DNA from: Collimonas humicola
GTDB lineage: Bacteria; Pseudomonadota; Gammaproteobacteria; Burkholderiales; Burkholderiaceae_D
Direction: 5' to 3'
Assembly (NCBI RefSeq): GCF_018304945.1
Contig: NZ_JAGQEE010000005.1
Span: forward strand, 248,001-312,000
DNA length: 64,000 nt
Made by a program: the position numbers and the translations under genes. The notes under the pieces were generated by a model, which did no database searches, had not been told where the DNA came from, and saw only the letters and a list, made by a program, of their open reading frames with translations. Shown piece by piece: positions 18,777 to 30,400 of this stretch. Position 1 is the stretch's first letter. Each line of letters opens with the position of its first letter.

Positions 18777-20687
18777 ATGACATCAGCGTGGGTATTTCCA
18801 GGGCAGGGATCTCAGTATAAGGGCATGGGCGCGGAGCTATTCGCGCGCTTTCCCCAGCTCGTCCGCGAGGCGGATGAGGTATTGGGGTATTCGATTCGCG
18901 AGTTGTGTCTGGACGATCCGAAGAATGTGCTCAACCAGACCGAGTACACCCAGCCGGCGTTGTTTGTCACGTCGGCACTGTCTTTTCTGGCCAGGCGCGA
19001 GCAAGGCGATGCGCCGCCCGCTATCTACGCGGGACACAGCCTGGGTGAATTCAACGCCATCTTCGCCGCCGGCGGCTTCGATTTCAAGACCGGCGTTGCC
19101 TTGGTGGCGGAGCGTGGGCGCTTAATGTCGCAGGCGACGCGCGGCGCCATGGCGGCCGTCATCGGCCTGGATCAGGACAAAGTGCGCGAACTGCTGGCGT
19201 CTTTGCCTTTCGGCCAGATCGACATCGCGAATATCAATTCCTCAGAGCAGATAGTGATCTCGGGCGAGGAAGATGAGATTGCGCGCTGCGAAGCACTGTT
19301 TGCAGGGGCCGGCGGCCGTTATGTGCGCCTGAATGTCAGCGCCGCTTTCCATTCCAGATTCATGCGCGACGTCGAGCAGCAGTTCGCCGCTTACCTTGCG
19401 CGCACGCCCTTGCAGCCGCTGAACGCGGAAGTCATTGCCAATTGCACGGCGCAGTCCTATCCGATGACTGGCTATCAGGATTTGATGGTGCGGCAGATCA
19501 CCCATCCGGTGAAGTGGTACGAGTCGATCTCGCGGCTGCTGTCGCGTGGTGAGGTGGCGCTGGAAGAGGTCGGGCCGGGCGATGTGCTCAGCAAGCTCTT
19601 TTTCAAAATCAGGCAGAAGCCGATGCCGCTGCCCACGCCGCTGAGCGATAGCGCAGACGAATCTGCCGCAGCAGCGGCGCGCAACAGCCAGGCAGTTGCC
19701 GACCACAAACCTGCCGATGGGCCGGCACCGCCTTCGCGGCGTACCGTGTTCATGTACTCGGGACAGGGTTCCCAGTATTACTTGATGGGCAAGGAGCTGT
19801 ACCAGCACAGCGCGCCGTTTCGCGAAGCGATGGACGCTTGCGATGCGCTGCATCGTGCGCACACTGGTCGCAGCATGGTGGCGGAGTTGTACGACGACAC
19901 CAAGCGGCACCAGGAGATGACGGATGTGCTGTTGGCGCATCCGGCACTATTCAGCCTGGGCTACAGCCTCACCCAGGTGCTGCGGCAAGCGGGTATCGAG
20001 CCGGACGGGGTGTTGGGTTACAGCCTCGGCGAGTACGTCGCGGCGACGGTTGCGGAAGTGGTCTCGCTGGAGGATGCGATGGCCATGGTTATTTGCCAGG
20101 CGCGCTTGCTCAGCGAACAAACCTCTGGCGGCGGCATGCTGTCGGTATTGACGCCGGTGGAGCATTTTGAACGCCATCCCGATGTGTACCGGGGCGGCAC
20201 GCTGGCGAGCGTCAACTTCAACGACAACTTCGTGGTCAGCGGGGACCAGCGGACACTGCTCGCGATCAAGGAACGGCTGGACGCGCAGGATATTGTATCG
20301 CTGCTTCTGTCGGTCGATCACGGCTTTCATTCAGCGGCGGTGGAGCCGATAGAGACAGAGTTCCGCCGCTTCTTGCAAAAGCTCCCACGACAGGCGCCGC
20401 GCCTGCCGATCTACTCAGCCATGCATGGCCGCGCGATCAATGTGATCGATGCATTTGACGATCAGTACTTCTGGGATGTGCTGCGGCAGCGTGTCGATTT
20501 CCACAAGCTGATGGGCTCGTTGAGCGGACAGGAAGGCGTCCGCTTCGTCGATCTTGGGCCGACCGGAACCTTATCCGGTTTCATCAAGTACGGCTTTGGC
20601 AATCGCGTCGATCACGCTGTATCGATCAATCAATTCGGAAAAAACATGGAAACAGTGTCCAAATTGCTGACCAGGCTTTCCGCTTAG
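18777..20687 (+). CDS. tandem trans-acyltransferase (AT plus probable acyl hydrolase)
   Basis: A 636-aa protein with two FabD-like domains. AT1 (about 1-285) has GQGSQY, the nucleophile motif GHSLGEF, the ERGRLM arginine that in this family binds the malonyl carboxylate, and AAFHSRFM. AT2 (about 320-630) has GQGSQY, GYSLGEY and DHGFHS. At the ERGRLM position it reads CQARLL, so Arg is replaced by Gln. AT1 should load malonyl units onto the ACPs of the AT-less PKS. AT2 fits the PedC-like editing hydrolases that clear stalled chains; that is inference from the missing Arg. An upstream ATG at 18763 meets a stop after five codons, so 18777 is the start. The NRPS follows 77 bp downstream. Confidence 0.92.
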   Translation: MTSAWVFPGQGSQYKGMGAELFARFPQLVREADEVLGYSIRELCLDDPKNVLNQTEYTQPALFVTSALSFLARREQGDAPPAIYAGHSLGEFNAIFAAGGFDFKTGVALVAERGRLMSQATRGAMAAVIGLDQDKVRELLASLPFGQIDIANINSSEQIVISGEEDEIARCEALFAGAGGRYVRLNVSAAFHSRFMRDVEQQFAAYLARTPLQPLNAEVIANCTAQSYPMTGYQDLMVRQITHPVKWYESISRLLSRGEVALEEVGPGDVLSKLFFKIRQKPMPLPTPLSDSADESAAAAARNSQAVADHKPADGPAPPSRRTVFMYSGQGSQYYLMGKELYQHSAPFREAMDACDALHRAHTGRSMVAELYDDTKRHQEMTDVLLAHPALFSLGYSLTQVLRQAGIEPDGVLGYSLGEYVAATVAEVVSLEDAMAMVICQARLLSEQTSGGGMLSVLTPVEHFERHPDVYRGGTLASVNFNDNFVVSGDQRTLLAIKERLDAQDIVSLLLSVDHGFHSAAVEPIETEFRRFLQKLPRQAPRLPIYSAMHGRAINVIDAFDDQYFWDVLRQRVDFHKLMGSLSGQEGVRFVDLGPTGTLSGFIKYGFGNRVDHAVSINQFGKNMETVSKLLTRLSA

Positions 20688-20764
20688 CGGATAGGTCGCC
20701 GGAGCTGAAACCGGTGAAAGGCGGGCAGCACGGATGAATCGTTATTGAAGATCATGGAGAAAAA

Positions 20765-21410
20765 ATGTTATCAGGACAAGAATCGACGGCCGGTTTGAGC
20801 ATGCGTCATAGTGGTTATGGGATGGAGTTGTCAAGCTCGCTGAACGACGGTATGGCCAGTGCAAAATATGAAGGCCAGCGCCGGATGCTGGAGTGCATGC
20901 CGTTCCCTTTCCCGTGCAATGCCGATCTGCCCCTCTGCGTGGCCGCATGGCATGGCGTTCTGCATTGGCTGAGATACAACGACGAACCCGTAATGACCTG
21001 TCTTTTGGGCGCTCAGGCCGAGAAATGTTGGCCACTGGTCACAGCGATCAGCGAGCGCACCTCCCTGGGCGAACTGCTGGCCGATGTCAGACAGCAATGG
21101 GTGGACAACGAGAGCGATTGGTTCGATTTGCATGATCCGAATCATCCCGGCATGACCGATCAGTTGCGCTGTCACGCGATCTGCCTGCATGGTGTCTCGG
21201 AAGAGGCGAGCGAGACAGAGTTCACGATCGTGCACGATTGCGAGGCATGGTTCGTCGATTGCGATGCCAGCCGCTTCAGCGAATCCTATCAGCGTTCCGT
21301 GATGGCAATGTGGGCCCACCTGGTCGCCAGGATGCTGGAAAGCCCGGCATCGCGCTTGTCGGATGAGCACCGTTTCGACGGTCTGGATGCCTATGCGCCG
21401 TCGCAAAACG
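20765..21410 (+). other. N-terminal half condensation-like domain of the NRPS
   Basis: The first about 215 residues before A1 have no HHxxxDG. They resemble the C-terminal lobe of a condensation domain: an AWHGVLHWLRYND helix, TSLGELLADVRQQW, a TEFTIVHDCEAW strand and a last MWAHLVARMLESP helix. The module thus starts effectively with A-PCP-E, the layout of an initiation module. The match is weak and by pattern only. Confidence 0.5.
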
Positions 21411-24400
21411 ATATGACCGGGCCGGCGAAGTCAATTGCAGGCAATCTGCCCGGACGGTTTGCCGCCCAGGTTTCCGCCGAACCGCATAAGATCGCCGTCA
21501 TCGACGCCGATGGCGCCCTGAGCTACGCTGAGCTGGACGCCTTGTCCGAACGCTGGGCACAGGCCTTGCACACGGCAGGCGTGGTCCGCGGCGACTACAT
21601 CGGCGTTGCATTCGACCGCAGCCATCGCATGATTGCGGCGCAACTGGCGGTGCTGAAAGTCGGGGCGGTGTTTGTCCCCATGGACGCCGCCCAGCCGGCG
21701 ACCCGCCTGCAGGCGATGGCCGACGACGCCGAGATGCGCGTCGCCTTGACCGACGCATCCTGGATGCCGTTGATGCGCGAAGCCTTGCCGGCCGTGCTAT
21801 GCCTGGATGTTGCATCCTCTGCCGCAGCGTCTTCCTCCGACCTTGTCATCGATCCTGCCTCGCATCGTCCACAACTACTGGATGTGCTGAGCACGGACGA
21901 TCTGGCCTACGTGATCTTTACGTCGGGCTCGACCGGCCGTCCGAAGGGTGTCAAGGTCAGCCATGGCAACCTGCTCAATTTCGTCACTCATCTGAAAGAA
22001 CTGATGAGCGCGCACGAAATCGTGTCGCAGTTTGCCCCCGCCACATTCGATGCCTCAGTCGGTGAAATCCATTCGGCCCTGCTGAACGGCGCCACGCTGG
22101 TGATCCTGCCGGCCGAATTGATCGACAGCCCCGACCGGCTGCAGGCATACATGAGCGAGCAACGGGTGACGTTTGCGGCTTTTCCTCCGCAATACGCAAA
22201 ATATCTTTGGCCCGAGAAGCTGCCGCAACTGAAGACCCTGCTGACTGCGGGATCGGCGCCCGATCACGAACTGGTGCGGCGCTGGCAACCGCATCTGCAG
22301 TACGTCAATGCATACGGTCCGACGGAGACCACGATCCTGTCGACACTTTGGCAGGCCAGCCGTCAGGTTGAGCAGCAAGAGCGCTTGACTATCGGCTTTC
22401 CGATCATCAATACCGAGGTCCGTGTAGTCAATCGTTTCAACCAGCCATTGCCGCGCGGGGCCATCGGCGAACTGCTGATCGGCGGCGCGGGTGTGACGCA
22501 CGGCTATCTCAAGCGCGAAGAAATGACGCGCGATAAATTCATTACGACAGATCTGACGCGCTGGTACCGCAGCGGCGATCTGTCCTGCTTCGACGATCAG
22601 AACCGCTTATTCTTCGCCGGCCGCGTCGACAATCAAATCAAGCTGCGCGGGCATCGCCTGGAGCCGGGCGAAGTGGAGACAGCGCTGTTGACCTTGCCGG
22701 GGATCGAGCATGCTGCTGCCATCGTCGTCGAGGTTCAGGCGGTCAAGCAGCTGGTGGTGTTCTGCGTCGGCCAGCCACAGCCGGAAGAGGCGATCCGGGC
22801 CGGTTTAGCCGAGGTTCTGCCGGCCTGGGCCATGCCTAACCGGATACTTTGGTTGGCCGAACTGCCGCTGACGGTGAACGGCAAGACCGATTATCGCGCG
22901 CTGCAAGCGCGGCTACAGCAGAACGATGCGCCGTTGCAGCCAGTGGACTACGCCGACGAATTGGAAGCGCAGGTCGCCGATATCTGGCGCAACGTTCTAC
23001 AGCAGCCGAATATTTCGCGCGAGGATAACTTCATTCATTTGGGCGGCGATTCGCTGACCTCGCTGGCGGTGATGTCCGCGCTGAAACGGCTGGGCTACCA
23101 GATCACTTCGTCGCAACTGCTGTCGCATCCATGCCTGGCCGATTTCACCGAACTGCTGCGCCACTCCGAGCGCCTGATGCAGCGCGACTATGCCAGCCGC
23201 CAGGGGATTGCGCCGCTCAGCCCGATTCAGGGCTGGTTCTTTCAATTGCAAATGGCGCGGCCGGGTGCGTTCTGCCAAGCCTTGTCCTTCGAGACCGAAG
23301 AAAGCCTCGACGCCGAGCGCTTGCACCGGGCTTTTTCGCGTCTGGTTACCTACCACGATCAATTGCGGGCCCATTTTGTCCATTCCGTCCATGCTGAAAT
23401 GGCTGTGCAGGAGCCTTTGGCCTGGCGGCAGGAAGTCGCCGGTGCGGCGCTGGAGCTGCCGCCGATTGCCTCCATCGACGTTGCCGAAGCAGAACTGGAG
23501 CAGGCCAGCGAACAATGGCGCGACATGCTTGCCGCGCAACTGCGTATCGAGCAGGTGCCTCTGTTTCGCATCGTTCTGCTGAAAACACCGAGCCGCTCGC
23601 GCGTGGTGTGGGTGCTGCATCACTTGATTGTGGATACCATCAGCCATGGCATCCTGCTGGACGATCTGCGTCATCTTTACGTCAGCGACGAGAGCAGCCT
23701 CGAAGAGGTATTGCCAGGCAAGAGCATCAGCTACCTGGACTGGTCGGAAAAATTCCATGCGCATATCGCCGAACGGCCGAACGCACTGCTGGACGACTGG
23801 CTTCCTGTGCTGCGCGCCGTCGAAAGCGCGCAGGCGCTTCCGCTTGTGGGGAGTGAGGCAGTGGGGCGCTCGATTGCGATCGGGCAGTACAGCCTGTCGC
23901 GGGAGGATACCGCGCGCCTGCTCGGATCAGCAGCAGCCTGTTACCGCCAGAGCGCAGAAGAGTTGCTGCTTGCCGCGACTTATTTGGCGCTGGCGCGTAG
24001 CTGCAAGCTGGAACGTATCTGCTTAGACCTCGAATGGCATGGCCGGGACGAGGCATTTGCCGGTTCGCAGGGTCTCGATCGCACGGTGGGCTGGTTCAGC
24101 AGCGTGCATCCCCTGTGTCTGACAGTGCCGGCGCAACCGGACCTGGGCGCGTGGCTGATCGAACTGAAGGAGCGCCGTGCGGCGATTCCGCAACGCGGGC
24201 GGGATTTCTACGCGCTGCGCTACCTGAGCCGCGATCCTGCCGTGCGTGAGCAATTCGACCGTTACCGCTCGCCGCAAGTGCTGTTCAACAACTTCTCCGG
24301 CGTGGTGCAGCGCAGCCACGAGAGCTGGCGCACGGTGCCGATGACCGCCGGCGAAATGGGAGAGAGCGGCGCCAGCCCCTACGCGCTGTCGGTGGAAAGC

Positions 24401-27400
24401 CAGATCCTCGACGGCGAATTGCAGGTCAGTTTGTCTTTCGATCCAGCGGCATGGGCCGATGGCATGGCCGAAAACCTGGGACAGAGCTTGATCCAGTGCC
24501 TGCGGGAGGTGATCGATCATTGCGTAGTTGACGCCAACCGTCGCTGGACGCCCTCCGATTTTCCGTTCGTATCGCTGACACAGGCGCAAGCCGATGCGTT
24601 GCCGGTAGCGGTAAAGGCGATTTATCCATTGACGGACATGCAACACACCATGCACCGGCACAAGGACACTTATCAGGTGCACATGTGCTATCGCATGCCG
24701 CGCGCGCTGGACCAGCCGGCCTGGCAGCAGGCGGTAGCCGACTGGATTGACCGGCATGATTGCCTGCGCACCGTCATCAAGGAATGGCACGGCGGCGAAA
24801 TCCATCAGGTCGTGCTGACGACGATCGCGGCGGCGACACGCATACACCAGGTACAGCCCGGCCAGGGCGCAGCATTCGCGGAGCAACTGATCGGACACGC
24901 GCGCAGCAAGCCGGTGCAACTCAGCCAGGCGCCGTTGTTCGATCTGCAGGTCGTGGACGAAGCCGGCGACAGCTTCCTGGCCGTGCTGTCCATCCATCAC
25001 ATCATCCATGACGGCTGGTCGATCAAACTGCTGTTGAGCGATCTTCTGAGTACCTATCGCCACTTCCTCGGGGAAGACGAATCCAGGCCGAACGCGCCGC
25101 TTGCCAACATGTCTGACATCGTGGCGCAGCAGCGCCGCCTGCTGGCCAGCGATGAATGGCGAAAATACTGGACCGAGTTGCCGTGGGAGCGTAGCGCCAG
25201 CCAGCTGCCTTGCGTGGCGCCGCTTAATGGCTACACTAACGGTCATAATTCTGAGCAGCCGGGAGCGTCGAACACACGGATTTATCTCAGCAGCATCGAG
25301 CGCGAGCTGGAGGTGGATGTGCGCGCCAGGGCCGCTGCGCTCGGCGTCACGGCCAACAGTTTGTGGCTGACCGGTTACGCCTGCCTGCTGCGTTATCTGG
25401 GCGGCCAGGCGCAAGTGCGCTGTGGCGTCATCCAGAATGGACGAATGGAAGAGATTCCCGGCTTCGAAACCATCACCGGATGTTGCGTCAACACCTTGCC
25501 CCTGGTGCTGAACATCGAAGCATCAAGCACGCCGGCCGCTCTGCTGGCCAGTGTCAACGCGCAACTGGAAGCAATGCGCACCTGCGCGGCTTTCCCTTTG
25601 TCGCATATCCATGAAACCGTCAAATCGCGGCTCGACGACGAGCTGTTCAGCAACTTGTTCAATATCGTGAGCCAGCGTTACGGCGAGCACAATGCGCAGT
25701 TGCATCCTGTCCTGGAGTCGGGTTACGAGTCGACCAATTACCGCTTCATTTTCGGCCTGATCGAACAGGATTCCGGCGCCGAAGGATCCGGAGCGGCGTC
25801 AACCGTGCCCCACTATGGCGTGAGAATAGGCTATGACGCCGATCTGTACGATGAGGCATCCGTCGCTATGTGGCTGGATATCTATGCCCATTGCATGCGT
25901 CAGTTGATCGCCCATACGGATGCCGCCTGGAGCGAGTTGCGGCTGCTGCCGCCGGCATTGAAGCAACAATCGGTGTCTGTATGGAACCAGACGGATCATG
26001 CCTACAGCGACAACCGTTGCATGCACGAATTGTTTGCGGAGCAAGCCGCAAGAACACCGCATGCCGAAGCTCTGGTCTGCGAGGAAGAACGCTTGAGCTA
26101 CCGCGAACTCGACCAGCGCAGCAACCGCCTGGCGCAGCATCTGCGCAGCCTGGGCGTCGGCCCCGATGTGGTGGTGGGGCTGTGCGTCGAGCGATCCACG
26201 GAGATGGTGGTCGGACTGTTGGGGATTTTAAAGGCTGGCGGCGCCTATGTACCGCTGGACCCCGAACTGCCGCCGCAGCGGCTGGCCGGTATGGTGGCCG
26301 ATATCGGCGTGAATCTGGTGCTGACCCAGGCACAACAGTTGGCTGGCCCCCTATCGCAAGTGGGCGCAGAGGTGCGGCTGTTGCGTCTGGACGCGGATTG
26401 GGCGCAGATGGCGCAGTATGAGGCCACAGCGCCTGTGACCGGCGTCACGCCCGCGCATCTGATCTACGTGATCTTCACTTCCGGCTCCACCGGCAAGCCG
26501 AAGGCCGCGATGAACCAGCATGGCGCGTTGGTCAATTACATCCAATGCCTGCAGGCCGGCCATGGCCTGGATGCGACCGACCGTGTGTTGCAGAAAACGC
26601 CATTCTCGTTCGATGTCTCGGCGCGGGAGTTCTTCTGGCCGTTATTGACGGGTGCGACGTTGGTCATGGCCAGGCCGGGCGGTCATCGCGACCCGGCCTA
26701 TCTGAGCCAGGCCGTCCGTGAGCACGGCATCACCGCGCTGAGTTTTGTGCCTTCGATGCTGCAGATTTTTGTCGACGACGGCGAGCTGCATTCGTGCAGC
26801 AGCCTGCGTCGCATGTTCGTCAGCGGCGAGGCGCTGCCTGGAGCACTGGCAGCGCGTTTTCTAGCCTTGTCGAAGGCGCGGATGTACAACCTGTACGGCC
26901 CTACCGAAGCTGCGGTCGAAGTTAGCTGCCATGAGGTCACGTCCGCCGATGGCGCGACCGTGCCGATCGGCCGGCCGCACTGGAACACGCGCTTATATGT
27001 GCTTGACGAGCGCATGGAGCCGGTTCCGGCCGGCGTCGGCGGTGAGCTGTATATCGGTGGCGTGGCGGTCGGTCGCGGTTATCTTGGCCGCCCTGAGCTG
27101 ACGGCCGAACGCTTCGTCGACAGTCCCTTTGAGCTGGGAGAGCGGCTGTACCGCACGGGCGATCTGGCGCGTTGGCGAGCCGACGGCGAAGTAGAGTACC
27201 TGGGTCGTCTCGACCATCAAGTCAAGATTCGCGGCTTCCGCATAGAACTCGGCGAAATCGAGCACGCCTTGTCCGCGCACGAGAACGTCAAGCAGGCGCT
27301 AGTGATCGCCAGAGCGGATGGCGAGCATAAGCAATTGGTCGCCTATATCGTCGCCAAAGAACCGGCGCTGGAGGATGAACACGCCAATGCACAGTTAATC

Positions 27401-30400
27401 CAGTCGTTCAGGGAAAAACTGCAAGCCGAACTGCCGGAATATATGGTGCCGGCGGCATTCGTGCTGCTGGAAGCGGTGCCTTGCAACGCTAACGGCAAGG
27501 TCGATCGCGCCAGCTTGCCCGAACCGGGGCCGTCCGCTTATGTACACGCGGCCTATGTTGAGCCAGGCAATGATCGCGAGCGAAATCTGCGGGCGATCTG
27601 GGGCGACGTGCTGCGTACCGAATCCTTTGGCGTGACCGACAATTTCTTTTCCATCGGCGGCGATTCCATCCTCGCAATCCAGGTGGTGTCGCGCGCAGCA
27701 AAGCAGGGCATTACCCTCACGCCGCGGCTGATCATCGAGGAAAAGACTATTCGTAATCTGGTCGCCAGACTGGTGGAGAAAGAAGAATCCACGGCCACTG
27801 CTGCTGCCATTGCTGAGTCGGCGCATGAGCTCCAGGCATGCAAGGGCGAGCAGCGCCTGTTGCCCATCCAGATCAGATTCCTGCAGGACGATGGCGTCGA
27901 TGTGAATCATTACTGCCAATACGCCGCAGTGAACTTGCCTCCCCAGGCAAATCTGGCTTTGCTGAAGACGGTGCTGGCCGCGATCGTTGCACGGCACGAT
28001 GTGCTGCGCCTGAAATTCCGGCAGACGCCAGCTGGCTGGATTGCGCTGTATCGTCCTGAGTTGCTATCCGACCTGGCGAGCGTGCTCGATGAGATGATCG
28101 TCGAAGTCGATGCCCGGGATACCCTGAAAAACTCTGCCGACCGGCAGGCCCGCATCCGGGCTGAAATGGAACTGGCGCAGGCCGGGCTCGATATCAAGCA
28201 AGGCAAGCTCTGTCGCTGGGTCTGGCTGCGCGACGGCGATCAGTCGCAATTGATCTGGGTCATGCATCACCTCATCGTCGATGTGGTTTCGTGGCAAGTG
28301 TTGCAGGATGATTTGAACATGGCGCTGGCGCAATGCAGCCGCGGCGAACCGCTCAGGCTGGCTCCCAAATCGAGTAGTTACCAGGAGTGGGCGGCGCGTC
28401 TGCATGACTATGCCTACAGTGCGCCGCTTGAGAGAGAGAGAAGCTATTGGCTGCAGCAACTGGAAGCACCGGCGGCAGGCCTGAGGTTCGACCACGAGGT
28501 TGACCGTGAAGCGACGCCGGAAGACTCCCGCGATCTTGATTTTCCGATTCAGGAAACCACAGAACAGGTAGTAGTGAGTTTGAGCCGCGAGGAGACCGCT
28601 TTGCTGCTGAGCCGGGCCAGCACTTTCTTCGAGGTCCGGACTCACCAGTTGCTGATTGCCGCGTTGAGCCGGACCTTGGGCGGCTGGCTCGATGCCGATG
28701 ACATCCGTATCGATCTTGAAAGCCACGGCCGCGACGACATGGCAGGAGAAGCGGCATTCGAGGGTGTCGATCTCAGCCAGACCGTTGGCTGGTTCACTGC
28801 ACTGTATCCCGTCCATGTGGCCGGCGTTAGAGGCGATCTGGTCGAGCACATCCGCCGCACCAGGCAACATTTGGAAGCGGTGCCGCGCAACGGCATCGGT
28901 TACGGCGTACTGACCAGCCTGGCGCATGACGAGGATCTTGCTGCCGCCAGCCAAGCGCTGGGCGGCCGTACATCCGAAGTATTGTTCAATTATCTGGGAC
29001 AGGTCGACCCGGAGCTGCAAGGCGGCGGTTTCGTCAGCCCGCGCAGAACCAGAACTCATGCGCTGAATATCAATGGCATGATCGGCGCGGGTGTGCTGGC
29101 CTTGCATATCGATTACAGCCGCCAGCAGTTCAGGCGCGAGACGATGGAGGCTGTGGCCGCGCGCCTGGTCAGGGTGTTGCAGGACATGCTTACTTGCGAC
29201 GGAGGAGGAGGTGGTGGCGGTGAGGCCGGTCCTGGCTTCGGGGCCGAGTCATCGCAGTTTCCATTGGCCGGGATCGGGCCGACCGATCTGAGCGCCTTGC
29301 AAGCGAAATACCCCACGCTCCAGGATCTGTATCCCTGCACGGGAATGCAGCAGGGCTTGTTGTTGCTCGCCGACCGTGCCTCGAAAGACGGACTTTATCT
29401 CACCCAGCTGCGGATGCAATTGGAGGCGGTCGATCCGGCGCGCCTGCGCCAAAGCTGGCAGGAATTGGTAAAACGGACCCCCGTGCTGCGCACCGCCTTT
29501 GTCGACGTCGGGCAGGATGAACTGCTACAGATGGTGATGGCCGAGGTCGACCTGCCGTGGCGCGAAGCAGACCTCGGTACAGCGGATGCTGCGAACAAAG
29601 TGCAGCAAGGGCTGGAACAGTTGCTTTCTGAGGAGCGCAGCAAGCCTTTCGATCTTGGCGCCGCGCCGCTGATGCGCTTGCTGCTGGCGCGCACCGGCGA
29701 GCGCCAGCATTGCCTGATCTGGACCCACCACCATGCCCTGATCGACGGCTGGTCGATGGGGCTGCTGGTCAAGCAATTGTTTCAGATCTATGCCGCACCG
29801 CAAACGCAAGCTCAATCGCTGCCGGCGCCCGAGTACAAAAACTACATCGCCTGGCTGCGTTCGCAAGATAAGGATGCTGCAGTGCGCTACTGGCGTGCTT
29901 ACTTCGACGGTTTGCCGCTTGCCGCCAGTGCCAGCCTGCCGTTAGTGGCGGAGCCCGAGGACAGTGCCGCCGCCGAGCAGTCTGGCAGCGGGGAACAGAA
30001 AGCACATTCGATCGAGCTTTCGACGGCAGCCACGGCGCAGTTGCGGCGGCTGGCGCAGGCTGAGGGCGTCAGCCTCGGCACGCTGATTCTGGCCGCGTGG
30101 GGACTGTTGCAAAGCAAATACAGCGCCGAGCCGGAAGTGCTGTTCGGCTACACCACCAGCGGTCGTCCGGCTGCCTTGGAAAGCATCGAGACCATGGTCG
30201 GGCTGTTCATCAATTCCTTGCCCATCCGTTTAAAGATCGTCGCGGATCAGAGCCTTTCTTCCTGGCTGCAAGATATCCAGCGGATACAGCTCGATCACGA
30301 GGATCACGGCTTTCTGCCGCTGGCGGATATCCAGCGCTGCAGCGGCGCACGCCTCGGCCAGGCGCTGTTCAACGCGCTGGTGGTGGTCGAAAATTTCCCG

